The notes below the pieces were generated by a model, which was given only the letters and a program-made list of their open reading frames with translations, had not been told where the DNA came from and did not search any database. DNA of 64,000 nt, taken from positions 1,860,001 through 1,924,000 of the forward strand of contig NZ_CP059557.1 of NCBI RefSeq assembly GCF_022828475.1. The letters are read 5' to 3'. This document shows, piece after piece, positions 28,604-40,600 of this stretch. A program made the position numbers and the translations under genes. Numbering within the stretch: the stretch's first letter is position 1; every line of letters starts with the position of its first letter. The DNA is from Saccharopolyspora gloriosae (GTDB lineage: Bacteria > Actinomycetota > Actinomycetes > Mycobacteriales > Pseudonocardiaceae).

Positions 28604-31600
28604 ATGGCCGACTCCAAGAACGAGTACGTCGAAGCGCTCCGAAGGTCGCTGAAGGAGATCGAGCGGCTGCGCGAGCAGAACCAGCGCCTGGTGTCCGCGG
28701 CGGCGGAGCCGATCGCCGTCGTCGGCATCGGCTGCCGGTTCCCCGGCGGAGTCGCCACTCCGGAGCAGCTGTGGGACCTGGTCGTCGAGGGCCGCGACGC
28801 GGTGGGCGGCTTCCCCACCGACCGCGAGTGGGACCTGGAGCGGCTTCGCGGCGAGGGCGACGGGTCGAGCCTGGCCCAAGAAGGCGCGTTCCTCGACGGC
28901 ATGGCCGATTTCGACGCCGAGTTCTTCGGCATCGCCCCCCGCGAGGCGGTCGCGATGGACCCGCAGCAGCGCCTGCTGCTGCGGACCGCGTGGGAGGCGA
29001 TGGAGCGGGCGGGCATCGACCCGGCCTCGCTGCGCGGCTCGCAGACCGGCGTGTTCATGGGCACCACCGGCCAGGACTACGGCAAGGTCCTGGACGGCTG
29101 CGCCGAGGACGTGGAGGTGTACGCGAACACCGGGCACGCGGCGTGCGTGCTGTCGGGACGGCTGTCCTACCTGTTCGGGCTCGAAGGTCCCGCGATCACC
29201 GTGGACACCGGGTGTTCGTCCTCGCTGGTGGCGCTGCACCAGGCGGTGCAGGCGCTGCGCGGCGGGGAGTGCTCGCTGGCGCTGACCGGTGGTGCCTCGG
29301 TGATGGCCACACCGGGGCCGTTCGTGTCGTTCACCGCCCAGCACGGCTTGGCCGCCGACGGCCGGTGCAAGCCGTTCGCGGACGCCGCCGACGGCACCGG
29401 CTGGGGCGAGGGTTCCGGGGTGCTGGTGCTGGAGCGGCTGTCGGACGCGCAGCGCAACGGGCATCCGGTGCTGGCGGTGGTGCGCGGTTCGGCGATCAAC
29501 CAGGACGGTGCTTCCAACGGCCTGACCGCGCCGAACGGGCCGTCGCAGCAACGAGTCATCCGCGCCGCGCTGGGCAACGCGCACCTCGAACCGTCCGATG
29601 TGGACGCCGTGGAGGCGCACGGCACGGGAACCACGCTGGGCGACCCGATCGAGGCGCAGGCGCTGCTCGCGACCTACGGCAAGGACCGCGAGGGTCCGCT
29701 GTGGCTGGGGTCGATCAAGTCGAACATCGGCCACACCCAAGCCGCCGCCGGGATCGCCGGTGTGATCAAGATGGTGCTGGCGATGCGGCACGGCGTGCTG
29801 CCGCGCAGCCTGCACGTGGACGCGCCTTCGTCCAATGTGGACTGGGGTGCGGGTTCGGTGGAACTGCTAGCGCAACAGCGCGACTGGCCGGAGCGCGACC
29901 GCCCGCGCCGCGCCGGAGTGTCGTCGTTCGGCATCAGCGGCACCAACGCCCACGTGATCGTCGAACAGGCTCCGGCCGAGGTGGCGGCACCGCGCGAGAC
30001 GCACGTGGTGCCCGAGGTCGTGGCGCTGCCGGTGTCCGCGCGCGGCCCCGAAGCGCTCACCGAGCAGGTGCGACGACTCGGTGCGCACCTGGCCGAGCAC
30101 CCCGCGACTCCGCTCACCGACGTCGCGCTGACCCTCGCCGAGTCGCGGTCGACGTTCGAGCACCGCTCGGTGCTGCTGGCCGGTGCCGACGGGCTCACCG
30201 AACTCGCAAGCGGCCTGGCGCCCGAGCAGTGCCCGTCGGCGTTCGTGTTCTCCGGTCAGGGATCGCAGCGCCTGCGGATGGGCCGCGCGCTGCACGGGCG
30301 CTTCACGGCGTTCGCCACGGCGTTGGACGCGGTGTGCGCGGAGCTCGACCCGCACCTGAACCGGCCGCTGCGCGAAGTGATGTGGGGCGACGACGAGGAC
30401 GCCCTCAACCGCACCGAATTCGCCCAACCCGCCCTGTTCGCCGTGGAGGTCGCGCTGTACCGGCTCGTCGAGAGCTGGGGGATGCGCCCGGACTACCTCG
30501 CCGGCCACTCCATCGGCGAGATCGCCGCCGCGCACGTCTCCGGTGTCCTGTCGCTGCCGGACGCGGCGAAGCTGGTGGCCGCGCGCGGTCGCCTGATGCA
30601 GGCGTTGCCCGCCGGTGGCGCGATGCTCGCGTTGCAGGCCACCGAGCAGGAAGCCGCCGAGTTCACCGGCGACCGGGTCGGCATCGCGGCGATCAACGGG
30701 CCGTCCTCGGTGGTGCTCTCCGGCGACGGCGAGCTCATCAACGACATCGCCGAGCGCTGGGAACGCGCGGGCCGCAAGGCGAAGCGGCTCGCGGTGAGCC
30801 ACGCGTTCCACTCGCCGCTGATGGAGCCGATGCTCGCGGAGTTCCGCGCGGTGGTCTCCGAGCTGGCCTTCGGCGAGCCGCGCATTCCGGTCGTGCCCAC
30901 AGCGAACTCATCCACTGTGAACAGCACCGACTTCGGTTCCGCCGAGTACTGGGTGCGCCACGTCCGCGAACCGGTGCGCTTCGCCGACGCGGTGACCGCG
31001 CTGCGCTCCCACGGCGTGCGCGCCTACCTGGAGCTCGGGCCGGACGGCGTGCTCTCGGCGATGACCCGCGAGAGCCTGCCCGACGCGGTGGCGGTTCCGT
31101 TGCTGCGCAGAGCGAAAGGCGACGAGTTCGCCGCGATCTCCGCGCTGGCCGAGGTGCACGTGGCCGGGGTTCCGGTGAACTGGGCCGCGGTCCTGGAGGG
31201 CACCGGGGCGCGGTACGTGGACCTGCCGACGTATCCGTTCCAGGACCGCCGGTTCTGGCCTTCGACTTCCCGGACCCGCGGTGGTGACGTGCTCGCCGCG
31301 AGTCCGGGAACCCATCCGCTGCTGGGCTCGGGCGTCGAGCTCGCCGGTGGGGATGAGGTGCTGTTCGGCTCGGTGCTGTCGGCGGCGACTCGCCCGTGGC
31401 TGGCCGAGCACGTCGTCGGCGGCCGAATCCTGTTGCCCGGCACGGCTTTCATGGAACTCGCGATCCGCGCCGCCGACGAGACGGGCTGCGACCGCGTGGA
31501 GGAGTTGACGCTGGCGGCACCGCTGGTGCTGCCGGCCGACGGCGAGATCCGCACGCAGGTGCGGGTCGCCGCGCCGGACGCGGACGGGCGCCGCTCGATG

Positions 31601-34600
31601 GAGGTCTTCTCCCGCGCCGAGGAGCTGTCCCCGTGGACGCTGCACGCCACCGGCGTGCTCGGCACCGGCGTCGCCGAAGCCACCGGCCTGACCGCGTGGC
31701 CGCCGGACGCCGAACCGGTGGAGCTCGACGGGTTGTACGAGCGGCTCTCCGAGCTCGGTTTCGACTACGGCCCCGCGTTCCGCGGGTTGCGGCGGGTGTG
31801 GCGGCGCGAGCAGGAGGTGTTCGCCGAGGTCGCGTTGCCCGACGACGCGGACGCGGCGGAGTTCGGCCTGCACCCCGCGCTGCTGGACGCCGTGCAGCAC
31901 GCGGCGGCGTTCGCCGACCTCGGCCCCATCAGCCGTGGCGGCCTGCCGTTCGCCTGGGAAGGCGGCGCGTTGCACGCTTCCGGCGCCTCGACCGTGCGCG
32001 CGCACCTGGCCCGCGCGGGTGCGGACGCCATGTCGATGGTCCTCGCCGACGCCCAGGGGGCGCCGGTGGCCACGTTCGACTCGTTGCTGGCACGGGAGGT
32101 TCCGGCCGAACTCGGCTTCGGGGCCGTCGCCCGCGATGCGCTGTTCCGCCTCGACCGCACCCCGATCCGCACCGGCGAACGACCGGAGCAGGTCGCGGTG
32201 CTCGGTTCCGCCGCCGACTTCGGCGCCACCGGGATGGAGATCCGGGAGCTGACGGGCCTGTCCGGCATCGACCCGGTGCCGGAGCGGGTGCTGGTGCCGG
32301 TGCGCGGCGACCAGGACGTGGTGCGGTCCGCGCACGAGGTCACGGCCGGGGTGCTCGCGCTGATCCAGGACTGGCTCCGGCAGGACCGCTTCGCGGACTC
32401 GCGGCTCGTGTTCGTCACCCCCGAAGCCGACGCGGACCCCGGCGCGGCCGCCGTGCACGGGCTGGTCCGAGTCGCCGAGACGGAGAACCCCGGCCGGTTC
32501 GGCCTGATCCACCGCGCCGCCGACGCGAGCCCGCACGCGCTCGCGGCCGCGCTCGCGGCGGACGAGCCCGATGTGCTCGTGCGCGGTGACGAGGTGCTCG
32601 CGGCACGGCTGGACCGCGCGAACACCTCGGCGGAACCGGCCTGCTGGGACGTCGAGGGCACGGTGCTCATCACCGGTGGTACCGGCGGACTGGGCGGCGC
32701 GCTCGCCGAACATCTGGTGCGGGGCAAGGGAGTCCGGCACCTGCTGCTGCTGAGCCGCCGTGGACTCGACGCCGACGGAGCCCCGGAACTCGCCGCGCGG
32801 CTGCGCGAACTCGGCGCCGAAGTCCAGGTCTCCGCCTGCGACGCCGCCGACCGCGAGGCGCTGGCAGCGGCGATCACCGCGATCCCGGCGGCGCACCCGC
32901 TGCGGGCCGTGGTGCACACGGCCGGCGTGGTCGACGACGGCGTGGTCGACGCGCTCACCCCGGAACGGCTGGACGCGGTGCTGCGGCCGAAGGTCGACGC
33001 CGCCTGGCACCTGCACGAACTCACCCGCGAGCACGATTTGACGGCGTTCGTGCTGTTCTCCTCGGTGGCGGCCGCGTTCGGCAGCGCCGGGCAGGGCAAC
33101 TACGCGGCGGGCAACGCCTTCCTCGACGGCCTCGCCCGGTACCGCCACGCGGCGGGCCTGCCCGCGACCTCGCTCGCGTGGGGGCCGTGGACCCGTGACG
33201 TGGGCATGACCGGCGCGTTGACCGAGGTCGACGTGCAGCGCGTCGCCCGCTCCGGGATGCCGCCGCTGGAACTCGAAGAGGGGCTCGCGCTGTTCGACGC
33301 CGCGACCTCCGGTGCCGATCCGGTTCCGCTGCCGGTGCGGCTGGACCTGGCCGGGTTGCGGGCGCAAGGTCAGGTGCCTGCGCTGCTGCGCGGCTTGATC
33401 CGGACTCCGGTGCGCCGTGGCGCGGCCCGTTCGGCGGCCGCCGACGGTCTCGCCGCGAGGCTCGGCGGGTTGTCCGGGGAGGAGCGCCGGGAGGCGCTGC
33501 TGGAGCTGGTGCGCGGCCGGATCGCCGTGGTGCTGGGTCATTCCGGCGCGTCCTCGGTGCCCGCGACCCGCCAGTTCCAGGACCTCGGCTTCGATTCGCT
33601 GACCGCCGTGGAGCTGCGCAACGGCCTCAACGCCGACACCGGGCTGCGGCTGCCCGCGACGCTCGTGTTCGACCATCCGACGCCGACCGCGCTCGCCGAG
33701 TACCTGCACGAGGAATTGTTCGGCGGCCAAGCCGACAGCACGGTCGCGGCACCGAAGAAGTCCGATGTGGACGATCCGATCGTGATCGTGGGCATGGCCT
33801 GCCGCTACCCGGGCGGGGTTTCCTCGCCGGAGGACCTGTGGCGGCTGGTCGCCGAAGGCGGCGACGGCATCACCGAGTTCCCCGCCGACCGAGGCTGGGA
33901 CCTGGATCGGCTCTACGACCCGGACCCGGAGACGCCCGGCCGCACTCACGTGCGCCACGGCGGATTCCTGCACGAGGCGGGGGAATTCGACCCGGCGTTC
34001 TTCGAGATGAGCCCGCGCGAGGCGTTGGCCACGGACTCGCAGCAGCGGCTGCTGCTGGAAGTCTCCTGGGAGGCACTGGAACGAGCCGGGCTCGACCCGC
34101 ACGGATTGCGCGGCAGCCCGACCGGCGTGTTCGCCGGGGTGATGTACAACGACTACGGCACTTTGCTGCCCGGCACCGAGTTCGAGCTGTACCGCGGCAA
34201 CGGCAGCGCTCCCAGCGTCGCCTCCGGGCGGGTGTCTTACACGTTCGGTTTTGAGGGTCCGGCGGTCACGGTGGACACGGCGTGCTCGTCGTCGCTGGTG
34301 GCGATGCATTGGGCGGCGCAGGCGCTGCGAGCCGGGGAGTGCTCGCTGGCGCTGGCGGGCGGCGTCACCGTCATGTCGACGCCGAGCACGTTCGTGGACT
34401 TCTCGCGGCAGCGGGGGCTCGCGCTCGACGGCCGGTGCAAGGCGTTCTCGGATTCGGCGGATGGTGTGGGCTGGTCCGAGGGTCTCGGGATGCTCGTGCT
34501 GGAGCGGCAGTCGGATGCGCGGCGCAACGGGCACGAGATCTTGGCGGTGCTGCGCGGCAGTGCGGTGAACCAGGACGGTGCGTCGAACGGTTTGACGGCG

Positions 34601-37600
34601 CCGAACGGTCCGTCGCAGCAGCGGGTGATCCGCCAGGCGCTGGCGAGCGGCGGACTGTCCACCGGGGACGTTGACGTGGTGGAGGCGCACGGTACCGGCA
34701 CGACGCTCGGTGATCCGATCGAGGCGCAGGCGCTGCTGGCGACCTACGGTCAGGACCGGGACACACCGCTGTGGCTGGGTTCGGTGAAGTCGAACATCGG
34801 GCACACCCAGGCCGCCGCAGGCGTCGCGGGCGTGATCAAGATGGTGCTGGGCATGTGGCATGGTTCGCTCGCCCGCAGCCTGCACGCCGAAGCACCGTCC
34901 TCCCACGTCGACTGGGAGGCCGGAGCCGTCGAGCTGCTCGCCGAACAGCGCGCCTGGCCGGAGCACGACCGCCCGCGCCGGGCCGGGGTGTCCTCGTTCG
35001 GCATCAGCGGCACCAACGCGCACGTCATCCTCGAACAGGCCCCCGCACCGGAAATCCCCGATCGCGGCGCGGAAACCGGGGTGCGGCCGTGGGTGTTGTC
35101 CGGTCAGAGCCCGCAAGCGCTGCGTGCCCAGGCCGCGCGGCTGCTCGGCCGGGTGCAGGCCGAACCGGCCGCTCCCGCCGACATCGGCTTCTCCCTGGCC
35201 ACCACTCGTGCCGCCTTCGAGCACCGCGCCGTTCTCGTCGCCGAGGAGCGCGACGACCTGCTGGGCGGGCTCGCCGCGCTCACCACCGGTGAACCGGACC
35301 CGCGGGTGGTCGAAGGCTCCGTGGCCGACGGCAGGCTCGGGGTGCTGTTCTCCGGTCAGGGCGCGCAGCGCCTCGGCGCCGGCCGGGAGCTGCACGCCCG
35401 CTTCCCGGTGTTCGCCGACGCCCTCGACGCCGCGTTCGACGCGCTGGACGAGCACCTCGACCGCCCGCTGCGCGAAGTGGTGTGGGGTGCGGACGCGGAC
35501 CTGCTGAACCAGACCGGTTACGCGCAGCCGGCGTTGTTCGCGATCGAGGTCGCGCTGTACCGGCTGGTCGAGTCGTGGGGCGTGCGCCCGGATCACCTCG
35601 CCGGACATTCGATCGGCGAGGTCGCCGCCGCGCACGTCGCCGGAGTGCTGACGCTCGCCGACGCGGCGAAGCTCGTGGGTGCCCGCGCCCGGCTCATGCA
35701 GGCGCTGCCCACCGGCGGCGCGATGATCGCGGTGCGCGCCACGGAGGACGAAGTTCGCCCGCTGCTCGGCGAGACCGCGGCCATCGCCGCGATCAACGCG
35801 CCCGGCTCGGTGGTGCTCTCCGGCGAGCGCGACGCCGTCGAAGCGCTCGCGCGGCGGTTCGCCGACGACGGCCGCAAAACCGGCGAACTGCGCGTGTCGC
35901 ACGCGTTCCACTCGCCGCTGATGGATCCGATGCTCGACGAGTTCGCCGCCGAACTGGCCGGACTGGAGTTCGCCGCCCCGCGGATCCCGATCATCTCCAA
36001 CGTCACCGGCGCCGTCGCCGGACCCGAGATCGCCACCCCGGAGCACTGGGTGCGCCACGTCCGAGGCTGCGTGCGGTTCGCCGACGGCGTCCGCGCCATG
36101 AGCGACCTCGGCGACCGGACCTTCCTGGAACTGGGGCCGGACTCCGTGCTCACCGCGCTCGCCGCGGAGTCCGCCACCGAGGACACCTCGGCCGTGCCCG
36201 CGTTGCGCAAGGACCGCGCGGAGGAGACCGCCCTGCTCGGCGCCCTCGCGCACCTGCACACCCGAGGCGTCCAGCTGGACTGGGCCGCACTGTTCCCCGG
36301 CGCCCGCCGAGTGCAGTTGCCCACCTACGCCTTCCAGCACGAACGGTTCTGGCCCAGCCCCGCCACTGAATCAGGTGACGCCCTGGCCATCGGTGTCCGC
36401 CCCGCCGCGCACCCGCTGCTCGGCGGCGCCGTGGAGGTCGCCGAATCCGGCGAAACCCTGTTCACCGGCAGGCTTTCCCGGACCGCGCAGCCGTGGCTGG
36501 CCGAGCACACCGTGCACGGCGCGGTGCTGCTGCCCGGGACCGCGTTCCTGGAGCTCGTGATCCGCGCGGGCGACGAAGTGGGCTGCGACCGGGTGGACGA
36601 CCTCACCATCGGGCGTCCGCTGGCACTGCCCGAAACCGGTGCGCTGCAACTGCAAGTCCGGCTCGGTGCCGAACAGGCCGGGAGCCGGATCGCCGAGATC
36701 TACGCGCGGCCCGAGGGCGACCCGGAGCAGGCGTGGACGCGCTACGCGGTGGGCACCCTCACCACCGGAAGCGCGGTGGAACCGGAGGGCCTCCCGGAAT
36801 GGCCGCCCGCCGGGGCGCGACCGGTGGACCTGGACGGCTGCTACGACGCGCTCGCCGACGCCGGGTTCGACTACGGCCCGTCGTTCCGCGGCCTCGCCGC
36901 CGTGTGGCGCTCCGGCGACGAGGTGTTCGCCGAGGTGGAGCTGCCGGAACACGTGCAGGCGGGCGACTACGGGCTGCACCCCGCGCTATCCGACGCCGCC
37001 CTGCACGCCGTGTCGCAGCTCGCCGGGAACCGGCGCGGACTGCCGTTCACCTGGGACGGCGTGTCGCTGCACGCGGCCGGAGCGACCGCGCTGCGGGTGC
37101 GGATCACGCCGACCGAGGCGGACGTGGTGTCGCTGGCGGTCGCGGACGTGACCGGCGCCCCGGTCGCCTCGGTGGCGGCGCTGACCCTGCGCGCCCCGGA
37201 CGGCACCGCTGAAACCCTTCCCGCGCAACGGGATTCGCTGTTCCGGCTGGAGTGGACCCCGATCCGCTCGACCGAGGGCGGCGTCACCGCCTCGGTCACC
37301 GGCCCGGATCCGTTCGGCCTCGCCGATGCGCTGCGCACGGCGGAGATCCCCGCCGGGAACGACGTCGTGCTCGTGCCCGTGCACTCCGGCGCACCCGGAC
37401 CGGACGCGGCGCACGAAGTGACGCGCGGCGTGCTGCACACCGTGCAGGAGCACCTCGCGTCCGAGCGCACCTCCCGGCTCGTGTTCGTCACCCGCGACGC
37501 CACCACCGGCGGCGACCTGGCCGCCGCGGCCGCGTGGGGCCTGGTCCGCAGCGCCGAACGCGAACACCCCGGCCGGTTCGGGCTGCTGGACCTCGACTCG

Positions 37601-40600
37601 CACGCGCCGGACGCGGAACTGCTCGCGCAGGTCGTGGCCGCTGCCGAACCGCAGCTGCGGTTGCGCGGCGGAGTGCTCGCCGCGGCACGACTGGCCCGGC
37701 TGCCCGAACCGGCCGTCACCGGCTGGAACCCGGACGAACTGATCCTCATCACCGGCGGCACCGGCGGCCTCGGCAGCGCCGTGGCGCGGCACCTGGTGCG
37801 CGAACGCGGCGTGCGCAGACTGCTGCTGGTCAGCCGCAGCGGCGGCGAATCCGAGGGAGTCGTACCGCTGGTCGCGGAACTGACCGCGATGGACGCCGAA
37901 GTGCGGGTGGCGGCCTGCGACGTCGCCGACCGCGAAGCAGTGGCGGACCTGCTGGCCCGCCACGACGTGGGCGCCATCGTGCACACGGCGGGCGTGGTCG
38001 ACGACGGAGTCGTCGACGCGCTCACCCCGGAACGCCTCGAAGCGGTGCTGCGACCGAAGGTCGACGCCGCCTGGCACCTGCACGAACTCGGCGGTGAGCT
38101 GTCCAGGTTCGTGCTGTTCTCCTCGTTGGCGGGCACGTTCGGTTCGCCCGCGCAGGGCAATTACGCCGCCGCGAACGCGTTCCTCGACGGGCTCGCCCAG
38201 CACCGGCGCGCGGCGGGCCTGCCCGCGGTGTCGCTGGCCTGGGGGCCGTGGGCGGACACCGGCGGCATGACCGGCGAGCTCACCACCGCCGACCGGGAAC
38301 GCATGGTGCGTTCCGGCCTGCCGCCGCTGCCGGTGGAGCAGGGACTCGGCCTGTTCGACCTGGCCACCGGCGCGGACGAGGCGGTGGTGATCCCGGCGCG
38401 GCTCGACCTGCCCGCGCTGCGGCGCCAGGACGAGGTGCCGAGCGTGCTGCGCGGCCTGATCCGCGCCCGCATCCGCCGCGCCGGCGCCGGAACCGGAGTG
38501 TCCCGCGCGCTCGGCGACCGGCTCACCGCGCTGCCCGAGGCCGAACGCGCCACCGCGCTGCTCGACCTGGTGCGCGGCCAGGTCGCGGCGGTGCTGGGGC
38601 ACTCCGCGGCGAGCACGGTGGAGCCGCGACGCGCCTTCCAGGGACTCGGCTTCGACTCGCTGACCGCCGTCGAACTCCGCAACAAGATCAACGCCGAGAC
38701 GGGTCTGCGGCTGCCCGCCACCGCCGTGTTCGACCACCCGAACGCGGAAGCGCTGGCCGGATTCGTCGCCGAGGAACTGTTCGGCGCCGTCCCGCAGGCG
38801 ACCCCGGCGGAGATCCTGCCGCCGGTCGTCGACGACCCGGTGGTCATCGTGGGCATGGCCTGCCGTTATCCGGGCGGGGTCTCTTCGCCGGAGGACCTGT
38901 GGCGGCTGGTCGCCGAAGGCGGCGACGCGATCACCGACTTCCCCGCCGACCGCGGCTGGCAGCTCGACGAGCTCTACCACCCGGACCCCGACCACCACGG
39001 CACCTCCTACACCCGCCACGGCGGATTCCTGCACGAAGCGGGTGAGTTCGATCCGGCGTTCTTCGGCATGAGCCCGCGCGAGGCGCTGGCCACGGACTCG
39101 CAGCAGCGGCTGCTGCTGGAGGTGTCCTGGGAGGCCGTGGAGCGCGCCGGGATCGACCCGGCCGCGTTGCGCGGCAGCGCGACCGGCGTGTTCGCCGGGG
39201 TGATGTACAACGACTACGGCTCGCTGCTGGCGGGCACCGAGTTCGAGGGCTACCAGGGCAGCGGCAGCGCGGGCAGCGTCGCCTCCGGCCGGGTGTCCTA
39301 CACGTTCGGCTTCGAAGGCCCGGCGGTCACCGTGGACACCGCCTGCTCGTCCTCGCTGGTCGGCATGCACCTGGCCGCGCAGGCGCTGCGCGCAGGGGAG
39401 TGCTCGCTGGCGCTGGCGGGCGGGGTCACCGTGATGTCCACGCCCAGCACGTTCATCGAGTTCTCCCGGCAGCGCGGCCTGTCCGAGGACGGGCGCTGCC
39501 GCTCGTTCTCCGACTCCGCCGACGGCGTCGGCTGGTCCGAGGGCGTGGGCATGCTGGTGCTGGAGCGCATGTCCGACGCGAAGCGCCACGGCCACCGGGT
39601 GCTGGCGGTGCTGCGCGGCAGCGCGGTGAACCAGGACGGCGCGTCGAACGGCCTGACGGCGCCGAACGGTCCGTCGCAGCAACGCGTGATCCGCCAGGCG
39701 CTCGCCAGCGCCGGACTGTCCACTCAGGACATCGATGCGGTGGAGGCGCACGGCACCGGCACGACGCTGGGCGATCCGATCGAGGCGCAGGCGCTGCTGG
39801 CGACCTACGGTCAGGACCGCGAGACGCCGCTGTGGCTCGGCTCGATCAAGTCCAACCTCGGCCACTCGCAGGCCGCGGCCGGAGTCGCCGGCGTGATCAA
39901 GATGGTGCAGGCGATCAACCACGGCTCGTTGCCGCCCACGCTGCACGCCGAATCCCCCTCGTCGCACGTGGACTGGGAGGACGGCGCCGTGGAGCTGCTC
40001 ACCGAGCGGCGGGACTGGCCGGAGCACGACCGCCCGCGCCGGGCCGGGGTGTCCTCGTTCGGCATCAGCGGGACCAACGCGCACGTCATCCTCGAACAGC
40101 CGGAACCCGAACCGAAGGCCGAGCGCCGGGAGCACGACGTGGTGCCGTGGGTGCTCTCCGCCCGCACCGAACCCGCCTTGCGCGACCAGGCCGCCCGGCT
40201 GGCGGAGCACCTGGAGGTCATCCCGGACGCCGACCCGGCCGACGTCGGATACTCCCTGGCGACCGGACGCTCCGGCTTCGATCACCGCGCCGTCGTGTTC
40301 GCCGACGACCCCACGGCGACGCTGGAAGCACTGCGCGCGGTCGCCGAAGGCGACGACGCGGCCGCCGCGCACGGCCACGTCGGCACCGGTGGGCTCGCGT
40401 TCCTGTTCGCCGGGCAGGGCTCGCAGCGCCTCGGCATGGGCCGCGACCTGCACGATCGGTTCCCCGCCTTCGCCGAAGCCCTGGACGCCGCGCTCGCGGC
40501 GCTGGATCCGCACTTGGCGCGGCCGCTGCGCGAGGTGATGTGGGGCCAGGACGCGGACCTGCTCAACCGCACCGAGTTCGCCCAGCCCGCGTTGTTCGCC

